This document shows, one piece after another, positions 7,912 through 16,528 of a DNA stretch of 64,000 nt (within the stretch, counting starts at the first letter, position 1; every line of letters starts with the position of its first letter). The notes beneath the pieces were generated by a model. That model was not told the origin of the DNA, did no database searches, and saw only the letters and a program-made list of their open reading frames with translations. The translations under genes were made by a program, and so were the position numbers. Origin of the DNA: Kaistia soli DSM 19436 (lineage in GTDB: Bacteria > Pseudomonadota > Alphaproteobacteria > Rhizobiales > Kaistiaceae); contig NZ_FQUP01000006.1 of NCBI RefSeq assembly GCF_900129325.1, positions 159,744 to 223,743 of the forward strand, in the 5' to 3' direction.

Positions 7912-9234
7912 CTATTCTGCCGGCTCTACCACCACGGCGGGCTTGGCCATCGGGTTGTTCGGATGCGTCGTCCAGTTGGCATATTCGCCGGTGACCGGGA
8001 AGCCGGTGCGCGGATCTGTGCCCGCCACCATCTCTTCCATCGTGATGCAATCCTGAACCGGGCAGACATTGACGCAGAGATTGCAGCCGACACACTCGGC
8101 GTCGATGACCTCGAAATGGCGGATGCCGTCGACCATCGAGGTGATCGCCTGGTGCGAGGTGTCCTCGCAGGCGATGTGGCAGCGGCCGCACTTGATGCAG
8201 AGATCCTGGTCGATCCTCGCCTTGGCGACATAGTTGAGGTTGAGATACTGCCAGTCGGTGACATTTCCGACGGCCCGGCCGGTGATCTCGTCGACCGACG
8301 TGAAGCCGTGGCTGTCCATATATTCCGAGAGGCCGGTGATCATCTCCTGCACGATGCGGAAGCCATAGGTCATGGCCGCGGTGCAGACCTGCACATTGCC
8401 CGCACCGAGCGCCATGAATTCGACCGCGTCGCGCCAGGTCGTGACGCCGCCGATGCCGGAGATCGGCAGGCCGCGGGTCTCGGCGTCGCGGGCGATCTCG
8501 GCGGTCATGTTGAGCGCGATGGGCTTCACGGCCGGGCCGCAATAGCCACCATGGCTGCCCTTGCCATCGATCGAGGGCAGCGGCGAGAAGGTGTCGATAT
8601 CGACGCCGATGATCGACGAGATCGTATTGATCAGCGAGACGGCATCGGCGCCGCCGCGCTTGGCGGCGCGCGCCGGCTGGCGGATGTCGGAGATGTTCGG
8701 CGTCAGCTTGACGATGACGGGCATGCGGCTGTGCTGCTTGCACCAGCGCGTGACCATCTCGACATATTCCGGCACCTGTCCGACGGATGAGCCCATGCCA
8801 CGCTCGGACATGCCATGCGGACAGCCGAAATTGAGCTCGATGCCGTCGCAGCCGGTCTCCTCGACCTTGGCAAGGATGTCTTTCCAGTAGTGCTCCTCGC
8901 ACGGCACCATCAGCGAGACGACCAGCGCGCGATCGGGCCAGTCGCGCTTCACTTCCTTGATCTCGCGCAGATTGATCTCGAGCGGCCGGTCGGTGATCAG
9001 CTCGATATTGTTGAGGCCGATCAGGCGACGGTCGTTGGAATGGATCGCGCCATAGCGCGGGCCAGACACATTGACGACAGGCGGATCGGTACCGAGCGTC
9101 TTCCAGACAACGCCGCCCCAGCCATCCTTGAACGCGCGGACGACGTTGTAAGCCTTGTCGGTCGGCGGGGCCGAAGCGAGCCAGAACGGGTTCGGCGATT
9201 TGATGCCGATGAAGTTGGACGCGAGATTGGCCAT
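7912..9234 (-). CDS. preA: NAD-dependent dihydropyrimidine dehydrogenase subunit PreA
   Basis: PreA with PreT reduces uracil and thymine to their 5,6-dihydro forms, the first step of reductive pyrimidine degradation. The 440-residue protein has an FMN-binding dihydroorotate-dehydrogenase-like barrel with ELNFGCPHGMSERGMG at 133-148 and VKLTPNISDI. Two C-terminal 4Fe-4S clusters follow: CIKCGRCHIAC at about 344 and CVGCNLCVNVCP at about 380. It lies 14 bases after preT and is cotranscribed with it. Later enzymes of the pathway (dihydropyrimidinase, beta-ureidopropionase) are not in the window. Confidence 0.95.
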   Translation of the reverse strand: MANLASNFIGIKSPNPFWLASAPPTDKAYNVVRAFKDGWGGVVWKTLGTDPPVVNVSGPRYGAIHSNDRRLIGLNNIELITDRPLEINLREIKEVKRDWPDRALVVSLMVPCEEHYWKDILAKVEETGCDGIELNFGCPHGMSERGMGSSVGQVPEYVEMVTRWCKQHSRMPVIVKLTPNISDIRQPARAAKRGGADAVSLINTISSIIGVDIDTFSPLPSIDGKGSHGGYCGPAVKPIALNMTAEIARDAETRGLPISGIGGVTTWRDAVEFMALGAGNVQVCTAAMTYGFRIVQEMITGLSEYMDSHGFTSVDEITGRAVGNVTDWQYLNLNYVAKARIDQDLCIKCGRCHIACEDTSHQAITSMVDGIRHFEVIDAECVGCNLCVNVCPVQDCITMEEMVAGTDPRTGFPVTGEYANWTTHPNNPMAKPAVVVEPAE

Positions 9235-9248
9235 GGCGATGCCTTCCC

Positions 9249-10601
9249 TCAGCCCGCGCTCAAAGCGCGATGAATGGATTCCGCGGCGATGCGACCATCG
9301 GCGACGGCGGCGACTGTGAGGTCCTCGCCGGTCGCGGCACAGTCACCGCCGGCCCAGACGCCCGCGAGCGTCGTGCGCCGCTCGTCATCGACGCGGATCT
9401 TGCCGCCGTCGAGCGCGATCGTCTCCGCCGAGCCATTCAGCACAGCCGGCACCAGCGTCTGGCCGATTGCCTTGAACACCATGTCGGCGGGCAGCTCGAA
9501 GGTCGCGCCGGTGCCAACGAGACGTCCGTCTAGTTCGGCCGTCTCCTCGAATACCATGCCGGCAACGCGGCCGTCCTCGACGACGAGGCGCAGCGGCTTG
9601 GCGTTGGTGCGGATCACGACGCCGCTGGTGGCGGCGAGCTCCTGCTCATAGAGCGAGGCGCCCATCTTGTCGGACCCGCGCCGGTAGACCATCGTCACTT
9701 CCTTGGCCCCGAGGCGTTTCGACTGCACGGCGACATCTACCGCCGTCATGCCGCCGCCGATCACCACCACACGGCCACCGACCGGCAGCGTGCCGAGATC
9801 CTCGGCCTGGCGGAGATCGGCGATATAATCGACGGCATCCGCGACTCCGGGCAGGGTTTCACCTTCGAGCACCAGCGCGTTGACGCCGGCAAGGCCCATG
9901 CCGAGGAACACGGCGTCATAGGCGCTCCGAAGATCGGCGAGTTGGACGTCGCGGCCAAGCGCCTTGCCATGCTCGACGGTTATGCCGCCGATGGAGAGGA
10001 TGAATTCGACCTCGTCCTGCGCGAAGTCATCCGGCACCTTGTAAGCAGCGATGCCATATTCATTGAGGCCGCCGGCCTTCTGGCGCGCATCATAAATGAC
10101 GACATCGTGGCCATGCATGGCGAGACGGTGCGCCGCGGCGAGGCCGGCCGGGCCGCCGCCGACGACGGCGACGCGCTTGCCGGTCGGCGCCGCGCGTTCG
10201 AAGGGTTGCTCGCCCTCCTCGTCCATCAGCGTATCGGTGGCATAGCGCTGCAGGAGGCCGATCTTGACCGGCTTACCTTCTGCTGCTTCGCGGACACAGG
10301 CCTCTTCGCACAGCGTCTCGGTCGGGCAGACGCGGGCGCACATGCCGCCGAGGATGTTCTGCGACAGGATCGTCTCCGCCGAGCCGATCGGATTGTCGGT
10401 CAGGATCTGGCGGATGAAGAGCGGAATATCGATGGTGGTCGGACACGCCTTCACGCAGGGTGCATCATAGCAGAAATAGCAGCGATCCGCCTCGACCAAC
10501 GCCTCATGGCGGCCCAGCGGAGGATGGATGTCGCTGAAGTTGGCGGCATATTGCTCGGGCGACAAACGGCCCGTAGCGATGTCCGGCGCTCTGGTCGCCA
10601 T
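9249..10601 (-). CDS. preT: Dihydropyrimidine dehydrogenase subunit PreT (FAD/NAD, 4Fe-4S)
   Basis: PreT passes electrons from NAD(P)H through FAD and iron-sulfur clusters to PreA. It resembles the small subunit of glutamate synthase. The N-terminal cysteine clusters are CYFCYDAPCVKACP and CARVCPTETLCEEACVRE. The FAD Rossmann motif is VVGGGPAGLAAAHRLAMHG and the NAD motif VIGGGMTAVDVA. The C-terminus carries the flavoprotein motif GVWAGGDCA. The ATG at 10601 has GAGGGAG seven bases upstream and gives 450 residues; a GTG two codons earlier is less likely. It is the first gene of preT-preA, with a RutR-like operator 90 bases upstream. Confidence 0.95.
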   Translation of the reverse strand: MATRAPDIATGRLSPEQYAANFSDIHPPLGRHEALVEADRCYFCYDAPCVKACPTTIDIPLFIRQILTDNPIGSAETILSQNILGGMCARVCPTETLCEEACVREAAEGKPVKIGLLQRYATDTLMDEEGEQPFERAAPTGKRVAVVGGGPAGLAAAHRLAMHGHDVVIYDARQKAGGLNEYGIAAYKVPDDFAQDEVEFILSIGGITVEHGKALGRDVQLADLRSAYDAVFLGMGLAGVNALVLEGETLPGVADAVDYIADLRQAEDLGTLPVGGRVVVIGGGMTAVDVAVQSKRLGAKEVTMVYRRGSDKMGASLYEQELAATSGVVIRTNAKPLRLVVEDGRVAGMVFEETAELDGRLVGTGATFELPADMVFKAIGQTLVPAVLNGSAETIALDGGKIRVDDERRTTLAGVWAGGDCAATGEDLTVAAVADGRIAAESIHRALSAG

Positions 10602-10690
10602 GATCACTCTCCCTCGCGGCCCCTCGGCCGATCCCTGGCCCGGTCAGCTGCGCGCCCTCTTACTGTGACGTCGCGCCGGCCGGAAAACTC

Positions 10691-10706
10691 TTGATCATTT
10701 GGACAA
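10691..10706. promoter_or_regulatory. RutR-like operator upstream of preT
   Basis: TTGATCATTTGGACAA matches the E. coli RutR box (TTGACCA-NN-TGGTCAA) at 12 of 14 defined positions. It is the only such site I found by eye near pyrimidine genes. It lies 90 bases upstream of preT and 4.6 kb from the RutR-type gene. Confidence 0.6.
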
Positions 10707-10823
10707 ATTCCAGAACGGCCGTCAAGGCGTGGATTCGAGCAATTCCAATCTACGAATGCTCGAAAATGCAGCATGAACAGCCCGAAGGCTGAGCGGGACG
10801 CATCGAGCGCCCTGCTTAGGGTG

Positions 10824-11054
10824 TCAGCGCGCCGCCGGCTCCACGATCAGCCCGACGATCCGGCGCACGAAGGGCAGGATGATGAGCAGGACGGGGAAGG
10901 CGATCAGCCAGGACAGGCCCCAGGCGACCGCCCAGCGAAGCGGGAAGTCCGGCGTGAGGCCCAGCCCCTTCAGCGTCGAAACGGCCGAAACCGTTCCGCA
11001 CATGAAGATCGACAGGATCAAGGGAAAAACGAGAGCACCGTAGCGGGCAGGCAC
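10824..11054 (-). CDS. DUF2798 family small membrane protein
   Basis: This 76-residue protein has two hydrophobic helices, RYGALVFPLILSIFMCGTV and WAVAWGLSWLIAFPVLLIIL. Between them is a short loop (STLKGLGLTPDFPLRW) typical of DUF2798, a family of unknown function. The frame begins with GTG at 11054 because no ATG is available; the ribosome site is weak, so the start is uncertain. It stands between preT and the GntR gene with no obvious operon partner. Confidence 0.75.
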   Translation of the reverse strand: MPARYGALVFPLILSIFMCGTVSAVSTLKGLGLTPDFPLRWAVAWGLSWLIAFPVLLIILPFVRRIVGLIVEPAAR

Positions 11055-11212
11055 TCTGCGGCCGGGGCGCGGGGAGATTGGATCGTCATGATCAGGTCCG
11101 TAAGGTTGCGCCGTGCGCCCGTCGGCAAGCCGACACGACCCACGGCGTGGGTCTTTGAGCGCGTTGATTGACGGTAACGCTTACGGTTCGACGCATCGCG
11201 ACGAAGCGCGGC

Positions 11213-11986
11213 TTAGGGCAAGGACGAACGGGCTGGCAAGCCCGCCTCGCGTACAGGACCATCCGCGATCAACAGCTTGGCGAGGGAGGCCGGCGCCGCG
11301 GGATGCTCGACGAGATCGAGCCCGCCGAGAAGATCGACGATATGCGCCTCCATCAGCGCGGCCGCGCCCGCTGCATCGCCCGCGGCGAGCGCCGCGATCA
11401 GGGCACCATGGGCCGGCGTCGCGCAGGTCGCCTCCTTGCGTCGCCAATAGAGCGAGATGATCAGCGAGGAGCGCGCGACGAGTTCGCGCACGAAGCCGGC
11501 GAAGACCGGTTGGCTGGCGATCTCGGCAATCATGATGTGGAAGCTGCCGGAGAGAACGATTGCCCGGCGATGGTCTCCACCGTGCAGCGCCTGATGTTCG
11601 GCTTCGACCTCCGCACTGAGCGCCTCGAGTTGAGCCGGCGTCGCGCGACCCGCCGCGGCGCTTGCGACGCGTGGCTCGATCAACTGGCGCGCTTCGAAAA
11701 CGCTACGCGCCTCGGCAACGGTCGGCTGAGCGACGATGGCGCCGCGATTGGGCTCGATATGCACGACGCCTTCATGCGACAGCGCCTCGAGCGCCGAGCG
11801 GACGATGGTGCGGCTGGCGCCATAGACCGCGCCGATTTCGTCCTCGGGAAGGCGCGTGCCGGGCGTGAGACGGTGATCGAGAATGGCCGAGAGCAGCTCG
11901 CGATAGACGATCGCCGCCCGCGCGCTGCGCAGCGGGATACGGCGCTCCATCGCAGAGTGGGAAGCCACGCGATCGTCGCTCGGCAT
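11213..11986 (-). CDS. GntR-family regulator, FCD (FadR-like) subfamily
   Basis: The protein has an N-terminal winged helix (about 20-85: AAIVYRELLSAILDHRLTPG, LPEDEIGAVYGASRTIVRSAL, LSHEGVVHIEPNRGAIVAQP) and an all-helical FCD ligand domain. Candidate metal-binding histidines include those in GSFHIMIAEIA and TPAHGALIAAL. The start at 11986 (MPSDDRVASH) gives 257 residues; the frame to 12136 adds an unlikely basic leader. It is divergent from the ABC transporter operon beginning at 12278. A GTATAC-centred palindrome typical of FCD operators lies between them, so it probably represses that operon. Confidence 0.9.
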   Translation of the reverse strand: MPSDDRVASHSAMERRIPLRSARAAIVYRELLSAILDHRLTPGTRLPEDEIGAVYGASRTIVRSALEALSHEGVVHIEPNRGAIVAQPTVAEARSVFEARQLIEPRVASAAAGRATPAQLEALSAEVEAEHQALHGGDHRRAIVLSGSFHIMIAEIASQPVFAGFVRELVARSSLIISLYWRRKEATCATPAHGALIAALAAGDAAGAAALMEAHIVDLLGGLDLVEHPAAPASLAKLLIADGPVREAGLPARSSLP

Positions 11987-12078
11987 TGTCGCCCTTTCCA
12001 GGATCGGCACAGGAAGAGCCCTCACGCCGAACCGCTTCGGCAAGAATAATGGAGGGCGAGCGACGGGCAAAGATCGCG

Positions 12079-12090
12079 ATCGTATACGAT
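12079..12090. promoter_or_regulatory. Candidate FCD-GntR operator
   Basis: ATCGTATACGAT is a perfect 12-base palindrome in the 291-base gap between the GntR gene and the divergent ABC operon. FCD-type GntR proteins commonly bind GTATAC-centred palindromes. The rest of the gap shows no other strong feature. Confidence 0.55.
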
Positions 12091-12277
12091 TGAGGCAATC
12101 GATCGTCTCCAACGCTGAATCTTTGTGCATGCGCATGAAAGCGGCGCAGGGTCGCGTTGCGACCTCTCAAAGGCGGGAAAACCGCGGTGCGCAAGGCGTT
12201 TGTAGCCGTGCCCGCCGATCCGGGAGGCTTGGCACACGACTTGCGATTGAAGGTGCTGGCCCCCAACGGAGACGACG

Positions 12278-13258
12278 ATGGCACGCCCCGCCGATCTTGA
12301 ACTCGCATCCGTCACCAAACGCTACGGCGACACGACAGCCGTCGACAGCATTAACCTGAAGATCAAGGCCGGAACCTATTGCTGCCTCCTCGGCCCCTCG
12401 GGCTGCGGCAAATCCTCGACGCTGCGCATGATCGCGGGGCATGAAAGTGTATCGGACGGCGACATCGTGCTCGGGCCCGAGGTCGTCAACACGCTGCCGC
12501 CCGCCAAGCGCGGCACGGCGATGATGTTCCAGTCCTATGCGCTATTTCCCCATCTCTCGGCCCGGGACAATGTCGCCTTCCCGTTGCGCATGAAGGGCAT
12601 GAACAAGGTCGATCGGTCGATCCGCGCCACCGAGGCGCTGAAGATGGTCGACATGGAGCGGTATCAGGCGCGCCTGCCCAGCCAATTGTCCGGCGGCCAG
12701 CAGCAGCGCGTGGCGCTCGCCCGCGCGCTCGTCACCGATCCGCAGATCCTCTTGCTCGACGAGCCGCTTTCGGCGCTTGACCCGTTCCTCAAGGTGCGCG
12801 TGCGCGCCGAGCTGAAGCGCTTCCAGCGCGAACTCGGCATCTCCTTCATTCATGTGACGCACAGCCAGGAAGAGGCGATGGCGCTCGCCGACCTCGTGAT
12901 CATCATGAACAACGGCCGGATCGAGCAGGCCGGCGCGCCGCGCGACATCTTCAATTCGCCGGCAACGGAATTCGTCGCCCGCTTCATTGGCGGCCACAAC
13001 ATCATGCCCGACGAGGGCCGCAAGATCAGCATCCGCTCCGACCGGCTGCAGATTTCAAGCGGCGGCCACGGCACGCCGGCTGTGGTCCGCGACGTCGAAT
13101 ATCAAGGCATCGCCGTCCATGTCAGCCTCGCCACGGAAACTGGCGTCGAAATGATGGCGATCGTGCCGGAACGCATCTTCTACAGCCACCCCTTCGAGGC
13201 TGGCGAGGCGGTCAAGGTCCACTGGGATCCGGCCGATATCCACGAGCTCGCCGCCTAG
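12278..13258 (+). CDS. ABC transporter ATP-binding protein (PotA-like)
   Basis: This ATPase energises the importer encoded by the next genes. It has Walker [10 protein letters not shown] at 39-47, Q-loop MMFQSYALFPH, signature LSGGQQQR, Walker B LLLDEP and the switch His in THSQEEAM. The C-terminal segment is a short TOBE-like domain (residues about 240-326) as in spermidine/putrescine-type systems, with total length 326. It opens a five-gene operon: ATPase, binding protein, two permeases and a racemase-fold protein. The substrate is not determined; Pot-type systems carry polyamines and other small organic ions. Confidence 0.9.
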   Translation: MARPADLELASVTKRYGDTTAVDSINLKIKAGTYCCLLGPSGCGKSSTLRMIAGHESVSDGDIVLGPEVVNTLPPAKRGTAMMFQSYALFPHLSARDNVAFPLRMKGMNKVDRSIRATEALKMVDMERYQARLPSQLSGGQQQRVALARALVTDPQILLLDEPLSALDPFLKVRVRAELKRFQRELGISFIHVTHSQEEAMALADLVIIMNNGRIEQAGAPRDIFNSPATEFVARFIGGHNIMPDEGRKISIRSDRLQISSGGHGTPAVVRDVEYQGIAVHVSLATETGVEMMAIVPERIFYSHPFEAGEAVKVHWDPADIHELAA

Positions 13259-13291
13259 CGGCATCATCTTCCACCAGAGGAGAAACATCCC

Positions 13292-14572
13292 ATGAAGAAG
13301 ACCGATAATGTCGGGATCTCGCGCCGCACGCTGCTGAAGGGCTCGGCGATTACAGCCGGCTTCATCGGCACCACCGTCGTCACAGGCTTCCCGGCCGTCC
13401 ATGCCGACGAACCGATCACGCTGCGCTATCTCTCGACGGCGACCAACCAGTCGCCCGCCATCGCCGCCAAGGCCAAGGAAGTGCTCGGCATCAACATCGA
13501 GTATGTGACCGTCACCACCGACGACGTCACCAAGCGCATCCTGACGCAGCCGGATTCGTTCGACCTCGTCGACAGCGAGTATTTCCAGCTCAAGAACCTC
13601 ATCCCCTCGGGCAGCCTCGTCGGTATCGACGCCAAGAAGATCAAGCTCGTCGACAAGCTGGTTCCCGCGCTGACGCAGGGCAAGGTCAACGGCAAGTCCA
13701 TCGGCGACCAGGGCACGGCGCCGCACAAGGTGTTTTATCTCGAGAAGCAGCGCGGCAAGACCTTCGCCAGCGAGCCGACCGACTGGATCACCCTGATCCC
13801 GACCACCTACAATGCCGATACGCTCGGTATCCGCCCTGACCTGATCAAGCGCCCGATCGACAGCTGGGCAGAACTGCTGAACCCGGAATTCAAGGGCAAG
13901 GCCGCGATCCTCAACATCCCCTCGATCGGCATCATGGACGCCGCGATGGTCAACGAGGCGATGGGCCTCGTAAAGTATGGCGACAAGGGCAACATGACCA
14001 AGGAGGAGATCGACAAGACGATCGCCACCTTGATCGAAGCCAAGAAGGCCGGCCAGTTCCGCGCGTTCTGGTCGGACTTCAACGAGAGCGTCAATCTGAT
14101 GGCCTCGGGCGAGACCGTCATCCAGTCGATGTGGTCTCCGGCCGTCACCGCCGTGCGCCTCAAGGGCATCCCCTGCACCTTCCAGCCGCTCAAGGAAGGC
14201 TATCGCGCCTGGGCCGCCGGTTTCGGCCTGCCGAAGACGCTCAAGGGCAAGAAGCTCGACGCCGCCTATGAGTTCATCAACTGGTTCCTCTCCGGCTGGG
14301 CCGGCGCCTATCTGAACCGCCAGGGCTACTACGCGGCCGTTCTGGAGACGGCGAAGGAAAACATGCAGCCCTATGAGTGGGCGTTCTGGATGGAAGGCAA
14401 GCCCGCCGAGAAGGACATCATGGGTCCCGACGGCGGCCTGCTTGAAAAGGCCGGCACGATCCGCGATGGCGGCTCCTACGACACGCGCATGGGCGCCGTC
14501 GCCTGCTGGAACTCGATCATGGATGAGAACGCCTACATGGTTCAGAAGTGGAACGAGTTCATCGCCGCCTGA
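13292..14572 (+). CDS. ABC transporter substrate-binding protein (PotD-like, Tat signal)
   Basis: This 426-residue periplasmic protein delivers substrate to the permease pair. The N-terminus has a twin-arginine motif, SRRTLLKGSAITAGFIGTTV, with likely cleavage after VHA near residue 39, so export is probably by Tat. The rest looks like the PotD/extracellular family 1 fold (for example DLVDSEYFQLKNLIPSG, WITLIPTTYNADTLG, MDAAMVNEAMGLV). Tat export of a binding protein suggests folding before export. It lies 33 bases after the ATPase and is followed by a strong hairpin before the permeases. Confidence 0.9.
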   Translation: MKKTDNVGISRRTLLKGSAITAGFIGTTVVTGFPAVHADEPITLRYLSTATNQSPAIAAKAKEVLGINIEYVTVTTDDVTKRILTQPDSFDLVDSEYFQLKNLIPSGSLVGIDAKKIKLVDKLVPALTQGKVNGKSIGDQGTAPHKVFYLEKQRGKTFASEPTDWITLIPTTYNADTLGIRPDLIKRPIDSWAELLNPEFKGKAAILNIPSIGIMDAAMVNEAMGLVKYGDKGNMTKEEIDKTIATLIEAKKAGQFRAFWSDFNESVNLMASGETVIQSMWSPAVTAVRLKGIPCTFQPLKEGYRAWAAGFGLPKTLKGKKLDAAYEFINWFLSGWAGAYLNRQGYYAAVLETAKENMQPYEWAFWMEGKPAEKDIMGPDGGLLEKAGTIRDGGSYDTRMGAVACWNSIMDENAYMVQKWNEFIAA

Positions 14573-14581
14573 TCTGATGCG

Positions 14582-14605
14582 CCCGGCAGGCTTCGGCCTG
14601 CCGGG
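14582..14605 (+). terminator. UUCG-loop hairpin after the binding-protein gene
   Basis: CCCGGCAGGC (14582-14591) pairs perfectly with GCCTGCCGGG (14596-14605) around a TTCG tetraloop, ten bases after the stop codon. There is no T-run. It more likely stabilises the binding-protein mRNA 3' end, or lowers read-through to the permeases, than terminates fully. Confidence 0.6.
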
Positions 14606-14678
14606 TCCGACCAAGGTGCGGACGCGAGCATCGTGACCGCTCCGATCGACATGCAAGACGGACGGAGACACCTCGCCC

Positions 14679-15560
14679 ATGCTGGACGTGAAATCGCGCT
14701 GGACGCCCTATTGGCAAGCCGCGCCGCTCGCCTTCGTCTTCTTCGTCTTCTTCGTCCTGCCGCTCGCCATCACCTTCATGGTGAGCTTCTGGACTTATAC
14801 CGGCTATTCGATCACGCCGGCCTTCGTCGCCGACAACTATGTCACGGCCTTCGACAAGTGCTTCGCGAGCCTGCCGGACCTCTGCACGACGTTCCGGACT
14901 TATCTTTCGACGCTGAAATTCTGCCTGATGGTCTGGCTGATCACCCTCGTGCTCGGCTTCACCATCGCTTACTACCTCGTCTTCGAGATCAAGTCGCCGA
15001 CGACGCGGATCGTGCTGGCGCTGCTGACGACCATCCCGTTCTGGACCTCGAACGTCATCCGCATGATCTCGTGGATCCCGCTGCTCGGCCGCAACGGCCT
15101 GATCAACCAGGCGCTGATGAATGCCGGCATCACGTCGCAACCAGTCGACTGGCTGCTCTATTCGAGCTTCTCGGTGACGCTGTCGCTGGTGCATATCAAC
15201 ACGGTCTTCATGATCGTGCCGATCCTCAATTCAATGTCGCGCATCGACAAGTCGCTGATCGAGGCCGCCTATGACAATGGTGCTGGCGCCTGGCAGACGA
15301 TCTGGAACGTCATCATACCGCTGTCGAAGACCGGCATCGCCATCGGCTCGATCTTCGTCATCACCGTCGTGATGGGCGACTTCATCTCGATCGGCCTGAT
15401 GGGCGGCCAGCAGATCGCCTCGGCCGGCAAGGTGATCGAGACGCAGATCACCGCGCTGCAATTCCCGATCGCCGCCGCCAATGCGATCGTGCTGCTGGCG
15501 GTCGTGCTGATGATCGTGTGGACGCTGCTGCGCTTCGTCGACATTCGCAAGGAGCTCTGA
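14679..15560 (+). CDS. ABC transporter permease (PotB-like)
   Basis: This inner-membrane permease of 293 residues has about six helices, beginning with PLAFVFFVFFVLPLAITFMVSF. The cytoplasmic EAA loop that contacts the ATPase reads IEAAYDNGAGAWQTIWNVIIPL. It pairs with the permease that follows 3 bases later. The gap of about 100 bases after the binding-protein gene holds a stabilising hairpin. Confidence 0.9.
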   Translation: MLDVKSRWTPYWQAAPLAFVFFVFFVLPLAITFMVSFWTYTGYSITPAFVADNYVTAFDKCFASLPDLCTTFRTYLSTLKFCLMVWLITLVLGFTIAYYLVFEIKSPTTRIVLALLTTIPFWTSNVIRMISWIPLLGRNGLINQALMNAGITSQPVDWLLYSSFSVTLSLVHINTVFMIVPILNSMSRIDKSLIEAAYDNGAGAWQTIWNVIIPLSKTGIAIGSIFVITVVMGDFISIGLMGGQQIASAGKVIETQITALQFPIAAANAIVLLAVVLMIVWTLLRFVDIRKEL

Positions 15561-15563
15561 GCG

Positions 15564-16520
15564 ATGACCGAGTCCCGCTCGCGCACGTTCTACGTCCTCT
15601 CGGCGATCTTCGCGCTCTATGTGCTGTTCCTCTACGGCCCGACAATCACAATTCTCGTGCTCTCGTTCCAGGGCCCGAGCGGCGGCATGACCTTCCCGAT
15701 GAATGGCGTCTCGCTGCACTGGTTCCATAATCTATGGGCCGGCATCGGCGTGCCGAACGTCGTAGACGCCCTGGTGAACTCGCTGAAGCTCGGCATCGTC
15801 GTGACCATCATCACCGTGGTGATCTCGATCCTCGCCGGCTATGCGTTCCGCCGCCGTTTCCGCGGTCAGGACACGCTGTTCTTCACGGCGATCGCCAGCT
15901 TGATCCTGCCCTCGATCGTCGTGTCGCTCGGCATCGCGCTCGAGTTCCAGCTCTTCAACCAGACGATCACCGGCTTTGGTGACAGCCTCGTCGACAACTA
16001 TGTCGACATCGAGAACCCGACCGGCTGGACCAATTTCCTCGGCTTCATCGGCACATCGATCCAGGACAATTTCCAGACGTTGATGGGCTTGTTCAGTTCC
16101 GGGCTCGGCGCGCATCTCACCTGGACGCTGCCTTTCGGCCTTTTGATCATGTTCGCGGTCTTCAACCGCTTCAATCCAGCCTATGAGGAAGCAGCGCGCG
16201 ATCTCGGCGCCTCGCCCTGGCAGACCTTCCGCTTCGTCGTCCTGCCGATGATCCTGCCTTCGCTGGTCGGTGTGGCGCTATTCGGCTTCACCCTGTCCTG
16301 GGACGAGATCGCCCGTTCCAGCCAGGCGGTCGGCTCGGCCAACACGTTGCCACTGACCCTGCGCGGCCTCACCACGACGGTAACAACGCCAGTGATCTAT
16401 GCGCTCGGCACGGTAACGACCGCCGTCTCCTTCGCCGTCATCGGTACCGCCATTGCCACGCTGCTGATCGTGCAGGCCCGCCGCCGTCGGCATGGATCGG
16501 ACGCCGGCCGGGGCGTATAA
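15564..16520 (+). CDS. ABC transporter permease (PotC-like)
   Basis: This is the second permease subunit, 318 residues, with six predicted helices and the EAA motif YEEAARDLGASPWQTFRFVVLP. A roughly 50-residue segment in the middle (about 130-190, QLFNQTITGFGDSLVDNYVD and following) enlarges the periplasmic region beyond a minimal PotC. It starts 3 bases after the upstream permease, so the two are translationally linked. The racemase-fold gene follows 8 bases after its stop. Confidence 0.9.
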   Translation: MTESRSRTFYVLSAIFALYVLFLYGPTITILVLSFQGPSGGMTFPMNGVSLHWFHNLWAGIGVPNVVDALVNSLKLGIVVTIITVVISILAGYAFRRRFRGQDTLFFTAIASLILPSIVVSLGIALEFQLFNQTITGFGDSLVDNYVDIENPTGWTNFLGFIGTSIQDNFQTLMGLFSSGLGAHLTWTLPFGLLIMFAVFNRFNPAYEEAARDLGASPWQTFRFVVLPMILPSLVGVALFGFTLSWDEIARSSQAVGSANTLPLTLRGLTTTVTTPVIYALGTVTTAVSFAVIGTAIATLLIVQARRRRHGSDAGRGV

Positions 16521-16528
16521 CGCGCTTC

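Noticed and set aside
13055..14680. A 541-codon minus-strand open frame opposite the Pot-type binding-protein gene.
   Set aside because: Shadow of a clear Tat-exported binding protein; no domains and no ribosome site.
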